Assembly: GCA_028280715.1 (NCBI GenBank)
Contig: JANQLG010000037.1
Location: 21,790-85,789 of the forward strand
Direction of reading: 5' to 3'
DNA from: Spongiibacteraceae bacterium
Lineage (GTDB): Bacteria; Pseudomonadota; Gammaproteobacteria; Pseudomonadales; Dasaniaceae
DNA length: 64,000 nt
The translations under genes and the position numbers were made by a program. The stretch's first letter is position 1. Each line of letters begins with the position of its first letter. Below, in pieces: positions 28,754 through 37,900 of this stretch. The notes beneath the pieces were generated by a model that searched no databases, was not told where the DNA came from, and saw only the letters and a program-made list of their open reading frames with translations.

Positions 28754-30496
28754 ATGGCAGAAACGGCACGTAAAAAAATTCGCATCGGTGATTTGTTGAT
28801 ACAAAATCAACTGATTACTGAGCAGCAGTTGACTGATGCGCTGGCTTCGCAAAAGCAAACCGGCAAAAAGCTCGGTCGTGCCATTATTGATCTGGGCTTG
28901 GTGCAGGAAGATCAAATTCTCGAGTTGCTGGCACAGCAGCTTGATGTGCCTTTTATTCAACTAGAAAATTTTGATTACAAAGTAGATATTACTCAGCGTC
29001 TGCCAGAAGCTTATGCCCGGCGTTTCCGTGCACTCGTTTTATTAGAAAATGAAAACAAAGAGTTAGTAGTCGGTATGGCCGATCCTACTGATATTTTTGG
29101 TTTCGACGAATTGTCGCGAATTTTAAAACAGCCGTTGCAGCTTGCCGTTGTTCGTGAATCAGAATTACTACAGGCTTTGGACATACTCTATCGTCGTACC
29201 AGTGAAATATCTTCATTGGCTGAGGAGTTAGGTGAAGAGTTAGGCGAAGAGGCCGATGACCTGGATTTGCTGGAAGCAACGGGCGCCGAAGATGCCCCTG
29301 TTGTTAAATTACTGCGATCAATTTTTGAAGATGCGGTACAAGTGCGTGCATCAGATATTCATATTGAGCCCGATGAAAAAGTCTTGCGAATCAGACAGCG
29401 TGTTGATGGCGTGTTGCAAGAGCATGTTATGAATGAGAAGCGCATTGCTGCTGCGGTAGTTTTGCGTTTGAAATTGATGTCAGGCCTGAATATTTCCGAA
29501 AAGCGTTTGCCACAAGATGGCCGTTTTAATATCCAGGTAAAAGGGCGCTCGATAGATATTCGTATTTCGACATTGCCGGCGCAGCACGGTGAATCCGTTG
29601 TAATGCGTTTATTGGACCAAAGTGAAGGTAATATTGATCTTAATGGCACAGGGATGCCGGATACGATTCTGCAACATTTTCGCCACCAGATCATAAGGCC
29701 ACACGGTTTGATTCTTGTAACCGGCCCAACCGGTAGTGGTAAAACCACAACCCTGTATGGTGCTTTGCAAGAATTGAATGATTCCGAAAAGAAAATTATT
29801 ACGGTTGAAGATCCGGTGGAATACACGCTACCACGTATCACTCAAGTGCAGGTGCATGACAATATCGGTTTGGATTTTGGTGCTGTGCTGCGTTCTGCGT
29901 TGCGACAAGACCCCGATGTATTATTAATTGGTGAGATTCGTGATCAGGAAACGGCAGAAATTGCAGTGCGTGCATCGCTCACTGGTCACCTTGTGCTTTC
30001 CACATTACACACCAACGATGCGATTACCAGTGCCATGCGTTTGATTGATGTCGGGTTGGAAGGTTATTTGGTTGCCAGTGCATTGCGAGCCGTAGTTGCC
30101 CAACGTTTGGTAAGAAGAATTTGTCACAGTTGCAAAACAGAATATCAGCCGGATCAGCAAGAACAGATTTGGTTGCGTGCGCTGCAACGAAATGGCGAAG
30201 CTGAGGCTACTTTCTATCATGGTCAAGGTTGTTCGCATTGTAATAATACCGGCTACCGTGGCCGTATCGGTGTGTTTGAATTGCTGGAAATCGATACCGA
30301 TATGGCGGATGCATTAAGAGCCGCCGACCCCTTAGCCTTTGGCCATGCTGCCAGACAACAGCCCAGCTTTAAACCATTAACGCAGTGCGCCTTGGAGTAT
30401 GCGGTACAGGGAATTACCAGCCTTGAAGAAGTCTTCCGCGTTTCCGAGCAATTGGCTGAAGAGTCTCTGGAGCATTTACCGGAGGAGGCTGTGTAG
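28754..30496 (+). CDS. mshE: MSHA pilus extension ATPase MshE, PilB/GspE type with MshEN c-di-GMP domain
   Basis: 580 residues. The N-terminus has two MshEN repeats: RIGDLLIQNQLITEQQL followed by ALASQKQTGKKLGRAII, LGLVQEDQILELLAQQ. MshEN domains bind c-di-GMP and tie pilus extension to it. The ATPase core has Walker A GPTGSGKTTTLYGAL, Asp box EDPVEYTLP, Walker B LLIGEIRDQETA and His box LVLSTLHTND. A tetra-Cys zinc site is CHSC...CSHC. It is separated from mshN by 65 bases with only a weak ribosome site. Confidence 0.95.
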   Translation: MAETARKKIRIGDLLIQNQLITEQQLTDALASQKQTGKKLGRAIIDLGLVQEDQILELLAQQLDVPFIQLENFDYKVDITQRLPEAYARRFRALVLLENENKELVVGMADPTDIFGFDELSRILKQPLQLAVVRESELLQALDILYRRTSEISSLAEELGEELGEEADDLDLLEATGAEDAPVVKLLRSIFEDAVQVRASDIHIEPDEKVLRIRQRVDGVLQEHVMNEKRIAAAVVLRLKLMSGLNISEKRLPQDGRFNIQVKGRSIDIRISTLPAQHGESVVMRLLDQSEGNIDLNGTGMPDTILQHFRHQIIRPHGLILVTGPTGSGKTTTLYGALQELNDSEKKIITVEDPVEYTLPRITQVQVHDNIGLDFGAVLRSALRQDPDVLLIGEIRDQETAEIAVRASLTGHLVLSTLHTNDAITSAMRLIDVGLEGYLVASALRAVVAQRLVRRICHSCKTEYQPDQQEQIWLRALQRNGEAEATFYHGQGCSHCNNTGYRGRIGVFELLEIDTDMADALRAADPLAFGHAARQQPSFKPLTQCALEYAVQGITSLEEVFRVSEQLAEESLEHLPEEAV

Positions 30497-30497
30497 T

Positions 30498-31715
30498 ATG
30501 GCAACCTTCAGTTATCAAGGGCGAGATAGTTCAGGTGCTTTGGTAAAAGGCACCGTTGAGGCAAATTCTGCTGATGGAGTTGTTAACCAGCTAGTAAATG
30601 GCGGTGTCACGCCGATAGAAATCAGTGAGAAAAAAGATACTGCCAGTTTTGCAATGCCCGCATTGCTCCAACGCAGGGTTACGCTGGATGAGCTGATTAT
30701 GTTTTGTCGGCAAATGTATAGCCTCACACGTGCTGGCGTTGTATTGAATAAAGCGATAAGAGGCCTGTCCAGCTCGGTTCCCAATCCAGTATTAAGGGAA
30801 GTATTGGCTGATGTAGAAAATACACTCAATAGTGGTGTTAGCCTTTCTGTATCCCTGGGAAAACACAGATCAGTTTTTGATGATCTGTTTATTAATATCA
30901 TTCAGGTGGGTGAAAATTCAGGCCGTTTGGATTTGGCGTTTAAACAGATGGCGCAATATCTTGAGCTGGAAAAAGACACCCGCAGACGCGTTACGTCGGC
31001 GATTCGCTATCCCATGTTTGTGATGATCGCCATCAGTGTGGCGTTAGTTGTGTTGAATATCTGGGTAATTCCCGTATTCGCAGATATGTTCCAAAAATTT
31101 AATTCCGAGTTGCCTCTGCCAACCAGAATTCTTATTGGCACCTCTGACTTTTTTGTCAACGACTGGGAGTGGTTGTTGATCGGTATGGCGTTGCTATTCG
31201 GAAGTGTTAGTTATTACATCAACACCGATGAGGGGCGGTTGAATTGGGATAAACGCAAGCTGGGAATACCTTTAATTGGCAGTATTTTGGAACGTTCCAT
31301 GTTGGCACGTTTCAGTCGCAGTTTTTCCTTGATGCTGAAATCCGGTGTGCCACTTATTCAAGCGTTGAGTTTATGCTCTGATGCTGTGGGTAATACCTAT
31401 CTCGGCGAAAAGGTTCGCAATATGCGTGAAAGCATTCAGCGCGGTGAGAGTTTATTGCGAACGGCGAGTGCCAGTGGAATGTTCACGCCATTAGTTTTAC
31501 AGATGATTCAAGTGGGAGAGGAAACGGGCCGGGTCGATGAGTTGTTAGAAGAAGTCGCACAATTTTATGAAGAAGAAGTGGATTACGACCTGAAAAACCT
31601 TTCCAGTTATATAGAACCGATTTTAATTACAGCGATTGCCGGGTTGGTAGCGATATTGGCCTTGGGTATCTTCCTACCGATGTGGGACATGATGAGTGTT
31701 ATGCAAGGTGGTTAA
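30498..31715 (+). CDS. mshG: MSHA biogenesis protein MshG, PilC/GspF-like platform protein
   Basis: 405 residues from the ATG at 30498, one base past the mshE stop, with GGAGGAGG about nine bases upstream; an in-frame start at 30399 lies wholly inside mshE. Two GspF domains repeat (LDELIMFCRQMYSLTRAGVVLNKAIRGL; LARFSRSFSLMLKSGVPLIQALSLCSDAVGN), with three membrane segments at about 168-190, 222-240 and 375-398. It is the inner-membrane core on which MshE turns. Ends 11 bases before a 41-codon ORF. Confidence 0.94.
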   Translation: MATFSYQGRDSSGALVKGTVEANSADGVVNQLVNGGVTPIEISEKKDTASFAMPALLQRRVTLDELIMFCRQMYSLTRAGVVLNKAIRGLSSSVPNPVLREVLADVENTLNSGVSLSVSLGKHRSVFDDLFINIIQVGENSGRLDLAFKQMAQYLELEKDTRRRVTSAIRYPMFVMIAISVALVVLNIWVIPVFADMFQKFNSELPLPTRILIGTSDFFVNDWEWLLIGMALLFGSVSYYINTDEGRLNWDKRKLGIPLIGSILERSMLARFSRSFSLMLKSGVPLIQALSLCSDAVGNTYLGEKVRNMRESIQRGESLLRTASASGMFTPLVLQMIQVGEETGRVDELLEEVAQFYEEEVDYDLKNLSSYIEPILITAIAGLVAILALGIFLPMWDMMSVMQGG

Positions 31716-31726
31716 GGAGCGACAAT

Positions 31727-31852
31727 ATGTTCGATCTACTCATAATCACCAAAAAAAGTGTAAAAAATTACAGCAAGAAAAGGCGACTGTTTCACTTTAT
31801 ACAAGGTGCTTCAACAAAATTACCTAAACTATTGTCTATACTGGACTTATGA
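31727..31852 (+). CDS. Predicted 41-residue peptide coupled to mshB, unknown function
   Basis: ATG TTC GAT CTA CTC starts 7 bases after AAGGAG, the best ribosome site in the locus, and runs 41 codons to a TGA that overlaps the mshB ATG as ATGA. The peptide begins MFDLLIITKK and contains SKKRR and TKLPKLLSILDL: basic, with a hydrophobic C-terminal helix and no pilin leader. In Vibrio this slot, between mshG and mshB, holds mshF, a larger protein. It may be a remnant or replacement of mshF, or a leader ORF that opens mshB for translation. Confidence 0.65.
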   Translation: MFDLLIITKKSVKNYSKKRRLFHFIQGASTKLPKLLSILDL

Positions 31853-32487
31853 GAATTGATCACATGAAACCAAATTTATATCTATCCTCAAAAAAATCAG
31901 GTATTAATCGCGTAAAGGGTTTTACCTTTATTGAGTTGGTGATTGTTGTGATTTTGCTTGGGCTGCTGGCCGCGACTGCTTTACCTCGTTATTTGAATGT
32001 AACCGATCAGGCAGAGGTTGCATCCCTGGAAGGTATGGCAGGTGGCTTCAGCACGGCGATAGCGATTGCCAAAGCGCAATGGGCAGCAGAGGGTAATAGC
32101 CGAGGTGGCCCGACAACACCGTCAGATAAAGTGGCGGTCAATTATGATGGAAAAATTATTTATATGAATGAATTTGGATGGGCGGCCAACACCAATCCGA
32201 ATATCGATGCGGCAGCCGACAATCAAACGGCTACCGAATGTCAGGAGGTTTGGAATAGCGTATTACAAAGTGCGCCTACTTCAACCATTAATTCCGATAA
32301 TCGGGATGATGTACGGTTTTTTATTTCTGTAATTAGTGGTGCAGCTAATGATGTCGCGGGGAATACCGGTGATGTTTGCCGTTATGAGTTAATTGTCAAT
32401 CAAGATGCTAATGCTACGGCAACGCATTATTTTGATTACGATTTGGTGAATGGTCAGGTTACACCGGTAACACCTGATAATTCGTAG
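31849..32487 (+). CDS. mshB: MSHA minor pilin, MshB-type
   Basis: 212 residues. The class III-like prepilin leader is long and basic (HMKPNLYLSSKKSGINRVKG), cut before FTFIELVIVVILLGLLAATALPRY. The Glu at position 5 of the mature protein is kept. The globular part has two cysteines (ATECQEVW; GDVCRYEL) that likely form the D-loop disulfide. I chose the ATG at 31849 because it overlaps the preceding ORF; another ATG five codons later is possible. Its place before mshA matches MshB. Confidence 0.85.
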   Translation: MRIDHMKPNLYLSSKKSGINRVKGFTFIELVIVVILLGLLAATALPRYLNVTDQAEVASLEGMAGGFSTAIAIAKAQWAAEGNSRGGPTTPSDKVAVNYDGKIIYMNEFGWAANTNPNIDAAADNQTATECQEVWNSVLQSAPTSTINSDNRDDVRFFISVISGAANDVAGNTGDVCRYELIVNQDANATATHYFDYDLVNGQVTPVTPDNS

Positions 32488-32527
32488 TTTTTATTTTTTA
32501 AATTGACTTGGATAAAAGAGGTTTGAT

Positions 32528-33028
32528 ATGAAAAAACAACAATCGGGTTTTACACTAATTGAATTGGTGGCAGTGATTGTGCTACTGGGCATCTTGGCGG
32601 TTACGGCTTTGCCTAGATTTGTGAATTTGCAGGCTGACGCTCGTGCATCTGTAGTGGAAGGTGTCGCTGCCGCTATGAATGGTGCTATGGCACAAGTTTA
32701 TGCGAAGTCTTTAATTGACGGAGTTGAGGGCGATGCTGCTGGCGTTAGTTCTATTGATGGTGGCCCCATGGGGACAATTGAAGTGGCATTTGGTTATCCA
32801 GAAGCTGCGGGGGCTACTCCAGGAACAGATGACATTCAAGATACAATAAATATTGATACTGATACAAACGGCGATCTTGTTTGGTCTTCCGATGGTGCTG
32901 GTACGGCAATTGTCGCTGGAGATACTACAGCTGTTGTTGGCTACAATAATGGCTGTGATGTAACTTATACGCAAGCAACAGGTGCCGCAGCTCCTGCTAC
33001 AGTGACAGTAGATGTTAATGCATGTTGA
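32528..33028 (+). CDS. mshA: MSHA major pilin
   Basis: 166 residues with a very short leader MKKQQSG, cleaved before FTLIELVAVIVLLGILAVTALPRFVNLQADAR. The Glu5 and the hydrophobic N-helix are typical. The mature head is rich in Ala, Gly, Asp and Thr, with two cysteines near the end (NNGCDVTY and the terminal Cys) forming the D-region disulfide. It forms the MSHA pilus shaft. It starts 41 bases after mshB with a GAGG about seven bases from the ATG, and is followed by a hairpin. Confidence 0.93.
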   Translation: MKKQQSGFTLIELVAVIVLLGILAVTALPRFVNLQADARASVVEGVAAAMNGAMAQVYAKSLIDGVEGDAAGVSSIDGGPMGTIEVAFGYPEAAGATPGTDDIQDTINIDTDTNGDLVWSSDGAGTAIVAGDTTAVVGYNNGCDVTYTQATGAAAPATVTVDVNAC

Positions 33029-33088
33029 TTATAGATAAACACTAAAACATAGTAGTTTCATTTTAGTGAAATCTTAGATGATTTGTAT

Positions 33089-33109
33089 AGGAGGGTTTTT
33101 TGCCCTCCT
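33089..33109 (+). promoter_or_regulatory. Hairpin containing the mshC ribosome binding site and TTG start
   Basis: AGGAGGG (33089-33095) pairs perfectly with CCCTCCT (33103-33109); the loop is TTTTTTG. The 5' arm is a perfect anti-16S match and the last three loop bases are the TTG at 33100. The tail after the stem (TTCCATTTTCT) is a poor T-run, so termination is doubtful. Folded, it would hide the ribosome site and lower translation of mshC and later genes. Confidence 0.6.
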
Positions 33110-33609
33110 TTCCATTTTCTATGAATAAGTTTTTCTTATCACAGGGGTTTACGTTAGTAGAGCTTGTTACAATTATCGTATTGATTGGAATTTTATCTGC
33201 GGTAGTTGTGCCTCGTTTTATAACTTCTGACGGTTTTTCAGAATACTCCGACCGTGATCATATTATTGCCGCAGCACGTATAACGCAGCAGCGTGCTATG
33301 TATGATCATTCTTCTGTCCCCACAGCACTTTTTAATGCCTGTTTTCGTTTTCGTATAGCCAGTGATGTCTTAACTGTAGAAAGCTTTAATGGTACTGATT
33401 ATGATCCGATTGGTCCCAATCAGGAATGGCTAGATGGAATTAGTCTTTCTCCAGGTACGGTCGCAGATACTACGATTTATTTTGATGGTTTGGGTAATGC
33501 TTTTACTGATGACTGCGATGGTGTAAGCCCGGTAGGTAATCCAACGACAATCAATGTGAGCGGATTGCAGGTCGAAATTTATTCCACCGGTTTTATTCGG
33601 GCGATTTGA
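33100..33609 (+). CDS. mshC: MSHA minor pilin, MshC-type
   Basis: 169 residues from TTG at 33100, five bases after AGGAGG, or 162 residues from the ATG at 33121, which has no ribosome site at all. Either way the prepilin cut falls before FTLVELVTIIVLIGILSAVVVPRF. The head has two cysteines (FNACFRF; TDDCDGV). MshC is a minor pilin needed for MSHA assembly. It ends one base before the mshD ATG. Confidence 0.85.
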   Translation: MPSFPFSMNKFFLSQGFTLVELVTIIVLIGILSAVVVPRFITSDGFSEYSDRDHIIAAARITQQRAMYDHSSVPTALFNACFRFRIASDVLTVESFNGTDYDPIGPNQEWLDGISLSPGTVADTTIYFDGLGNAFTDDCDGVSPVGNPTTINVSGLQVEIYSTGFIRAI

Positions 33610-33610
33610 T

Positions 33611-34153
33611 ATGCAGCGTTCAGTGCAAACCGGTTTTACCCTGGTGGAGATTGTAGTTGGCATTGTGCTAACCGCCTTTGGTTTAACGCTTATCACTACC
33701 GTTTTCTTTTCAAGCCCGGGCCGCAGTGTTGAGCCAGTGTTACAAATTCGTGCAGCAGAGTTCGGCCAGGCGTTGATGGACGAAATTCTGGCAAAACCCT
33801 TTGATGAAAATACACCATTAGGCGGTGTGCCGGCCTGCGTTGCGGGAGGGTGTACCGCTGAGGCCGGCTTTGGTTCTGATGCTGGCGAAACCAGAGATAG
33901 CTTTGATGATGTGGATGATTATCATAGTTACTGCGGTGCAGGTGTGGCACTAGAAGATGCATCAGGTAATCCTCCTAGTGGCGGTCAATTTAGTAATTAT
34001 TTGATGAGTGTATGTGTAACTTATGATGGCGACTATAACGGCACAACAGATACAAATACTAATGCCAAGTTGATTACGGTAAGTATTTCGCCGCCCACTG
34101 GAGCAGGGTTGGGTAACCCTATTGTTATCACCGCTTATCGAGGTAATTTCTGA
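33611..34153 (+). CDS. mshD: MSHA minor pilin, MshD-type
   Basis: 180 residues. Prepilin leader MQRSVQTG precedes FTLVEIVVGIVLTAFGLTLITTVFF. The head carries GGVPACVAGGCTAEAGFGSDAGETRDSFDDVDDYHSYCG, the cysteine-rich and Asp-rich loop typical of MshD/PilV-like minor pilins. Overlaps mshO by one base. Confidence 0.9.
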   Translation: MQRSVQTGFTLVEIVVGIVLTAFGLTLITTVFFSSPGRSVEPVLQIRAAEFGQALMDEILAKPFDENTPLGGVPACVAGGCTAEAGFGSDAGETRDSFDDVDDYHSYCGAGVALEDASGNPPSGGQFSNYLMSVCVTYDGDYNGTTDTNTNAKLITVSISPPTGAGLGNPIVITAYRGNF

Positions 34154-34992
34154 TGCCTTGCTTAAGTTTTTCATTAAGAAAAAACAAGCAAGCCGGTTTT
34201 ACCCTGGTTGAGTTGGTCGTGGTGATTATTTTGTTAGGTATTGTCGCAGTAGCTAGCACACAGTTTATTCGTCAGGGCGTTTCTATTTATACCGACAGTA
34301 TCGGCCGAGATACCTTGCAACAACAGGGCCGTTTTGCTATCGAGCGAATGAGCAGGGAGTTGCGCAATGCTTTGCCAGGAAGTGTGCGTACCAGTGGTGA
34401 TGGCAGCTGTGTTGAATTTGCACCGATTGAAGCGGCTTCGTCCTATCTGGCACCATTAGCTGATGCTAGCGATACCAGTTTTGAAGCAGTAAATTTTGAT
34501 TACACAGACTCTACTGTAAGCAACCGTAGAGTCGCGGTTTATCCCATTGATGCGGTGAGCGTTTATGTGCCTACTATTAGTTCACCTGCTGCTGTAGTTA
34601 ATCTGACAAATGTTGATTTACCTGCTTCATCAATACGTGATGTAAATCTATCCGCTACTCATCAGTTTGTTAATGAGTCGCCAACAAGGCGTTTTTTTAT
34701 CGTCATACAGCCTGTCAGTTTTTGCGTTCGTAATAACCAACTATTTAGGCACGAAAGCTATGGTTGGTTGGCAACACAGTCGACGAGTACCGCGAATATC
34801 GGCAATGGTGTACTACTAGCAGAAAATATTCAGATTAATGATGGAGGCCCTGTCACCGTTTTTGATTTTACCGCTGGCACCCCACAGCGTTCCGGTGTGG
34901 TCAGTATGGATTTGCGCTTTAGTCATACGGCATCAACCGGTGATGAATGGGCGCGTTTTAGTCATGAGGTGTTTGTGAGGAACACGCCATGA
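34153..34992 (+). CDS. mshO: MSHA minor pilin, MshO-type (PilW/GspJ-like)
   Basis: 279 residues. The leader ends at KNKQAG before FTLVELVVVIILLGIVAVASTQFI. The next segment RDTLQQQGRFAIERMSRELRNALPGSVR is the PilW/GspJ signature. It probably sits near the pilus tip with MshD and MshP. Its stop overlaps the mshQ ATG by four bases (ATGA). Confidence 0.9.
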   Translation: MPCLSFSLRKNKQAGFTLVELVVVIILLGIVAVASTQFIRQGVSIYTDSIGRDTLQQQGRFAIERMSRELRNALPGSVRTSGDGSCVEFAPIEAASSYLAPLADASDTSFEAVNFDYTDSTVSNRRVAVYPIDAVSVYVPTISSPAAVVNLTNVDLPASSIRDVNLSATHQFVNESPTRRFFIVIQPVSFCVRNNQLFRHESYGWLATQSTSTANIGNGVLLAENIQINDGGPVTVFDFTAGTPQRSGVVSMDLRFSHTASTGDEWARFSHEVFVRNTP

Positions 34993-37900
34993 TTAATAAA
35001 CTCAGTGCACTGTTTGTTCTTTTTATTTTTTATTCTTCTTCGATGTTGGCCGATACGTTTGCTGATAATTTTGATACCCAGAGTTATAGCAATCAGGACG
35101 GCAATGTTAACTGGAGTTCAGATTGGATTGAAACCAATGATGACAACGACCCTGTAAGTCCTAGCGGCGATATCAACATTACCGGTGGCGAGTTGCATCT
35201 GCAGGATAATGATGTCTCAATCCAGCGGCAGGCAGATTTGAGTCCTTATACTGCAGTAACACTTGGTTTTGACTACCGTGAAGTTAGTATGAATAACGCC
35301 AATGAATGGGTGGATTTGGAAATCCGCACAGGTGGCAACGGTTCTTGGACTTTTCTGCAGCGCTTCTCCGGACCTACTAATGATTCAGGTTCAGTCAGTA
35401 TTAATATTACAGCCTATATTGCTTCCGATACTGAAATACGCTTTATCACCTCTGCCGATATGGGAAATGGTGACGATTTTTATATTGATAATTTAGTGAT
35501 TACAGCGACACCTGATGTCGGTAGCGGCAGCCCTCCTACTTTAATTGCAGATTATCGATTTGACGAGTTGTCCTGGGATGGTACGACTGATGAAGTAGAA
35601 GACTCTACCAGCAATGGTTTTGATGGCACGTCTTTTAATGCTTCAACAACAACCGGTTTAATATGTAATGCGGCTGATTTAACAGCAAATGGCACTACTG
35701 ATTACATTAGCCTGGATAATCAGGCAATGAATGGTTTGGGTGATTTCACCATATCGGTGTGGGGGCAAACCTCTAACAGCGATACCTGGCATACTATATT
35801 ATCAGGAGCTGCTGGAAATACCGGCTTGTTGGCTAACGAATTTGTTATGTTGTTCGATGGTGTTACAGCATTTCAACCGGTGATATCTGAGGAATTCTTT
35901 AGCGGTTCTCCATCAGTTTCTATCACCAGTATTAATGATGGCAACTGGCATCATTTTGTCTGGACTCGCAATGCATCCAATCTGGAGAGCTGTTTTTATA
36001 TTGATGGCGTATTACAAGCCTGTGTTAATCAGCCCGATGCTGATGATAACGACAATCTGTCGATTTCCTCAGGAGGGTTAATTGTTGGCCAGGATCAAGA
36101 TACCGTAGGTGGAAGCTTTGAAAGCAACCAGGATTGGGAAGGACTTCTCGATGAGTTGATGATTTTTGATGAGGTGCTAACGCTTGCGGAAGTTCAATCC
36201 ATTCGCACTAATCAATTGGCAGGTAATAACTGGGATGGCTCGACGCGAACCTGTCCATCACTGCCAACACCACAAGTAGAGTATAGGTTTGAAGAGGCCA
36301 GTTGGAACGGTACCAGCGGCGAAGTGATAGATGAAAGCACTAATAATTTAGATGGCACCGCTTTCAATGGCGCTAATACGGCTAATTCTAATCCAGCCAT
36401 AGCGGGTGATCCTGGTACCTGCCGCTACGGTGTTTTTGATGGTGTAGAAGATTATGTTGAAGTGCCTGCAGGATTACAGGATTTATCGGGAAGTTTCACA
36501 ATAACGGCCTGGATTAATGCTGCCGATCTGAACAGTGGATCCAGAATTGTTATTGATGATGCAAATAACAATGGTGGCTTTGGTTTTAGTTTGGGTGATG
36601 GCGGTGCCGGGCGGTTACGGTTTTTCTCGCGTTCAGTAAGCCCCGTGATTGTTGATACTCAAAGCGCTGTAATTACAACGAATACCTGGTACTTCGTAGC
36701 TGCAGTGCATGATGCGGTTAATCAAACCAGAAGTATCTATGTCGATGGTGTTCCCGTCACTATAACAGGTGGCGGTACTACTCATACCTATACCGGTACC
36801 TGGGGTACAGATACTGGACCAATAAGTATCGGTGGTGAAATAAATAGTGCTACAGAAACGGGAGCAGCTTTTCACTTTAATGGATTGATGGATGAAGTGA
36901 GAATTTATCCCTCAGCGCTTTCTACAACTGAAATCGCTAATGCAATGGCTGAGACACATACTTGCCCGGCTGTTATCGCAACGAACTTACTTTATTTAAC
37001 AACAGAGACTGATGCCACATTGGGTGGGTTAAGCTTCGGTGACGAAGATATTATTGCTTACGATGCATTGAATGATTCATCAACACTGATATTCGATGGT
37101 TCAAACATATTGAGTTCAAATTCCGATATCGATGCAATTCATATATTGGATACAGGTAATATATTGCTGTCAACGAATGACAGTCGATCAATAGGTGGAA
37201 CATCCTTTGAAGATGAGGATATTGTTGAATATAACCCGTCGACAGGTGTGGCTAACATATTTCTTGAGGGGGATACGATATTTTCCAGTGATGAAGATAT
37301 CGATGCGTTTTCTATCCTGCCAAATGGCAACTATCTGATATCGACCATAAATGATGCAACCATTGGCAGTACCTCATTTACTGATGAAGATGTTGTTGAA
37401 TACAACCCTTCTTCAGGTGCGGCTTCGCTATATTTTGATGAAAGCGCTGTGACCGCTGATATTACCGATGTGCGTGGAGTGCATGCGCTCGATAACGGTA
37501 ATGTTTTGCTTACCTTCACGAGTGATGATCGTAGTCTTGGTGGCCTGACCGATATAGATGAAGAAGATGTTATCGAATACAACCTAAGTACGGATACTGC
37601 AACGTTATATTTTGACGGCAGTCTATTTAGCGGTAGTGAGGATGTTAGAGGCGTTTCTCTTGTCGAAAGTACAGCATCTTCTATTGACCATTTTGATATT
37701 GATCATAACGGTACTGCTATCGCATGTCTTGCTACATCAATAACCGTCATTGCAGAAGATAGTGGCAATAATACAGTCACAAGTTATACCGGTAGTATCA
37801 CGATTAGCACTGATAGTGGAGATGGTAATTGGTCTCTGGTAACTGGTGCCGGCAGTTTTGATAACGGTACTGCTGATGATGGCGTAGCGACTTATACCTA

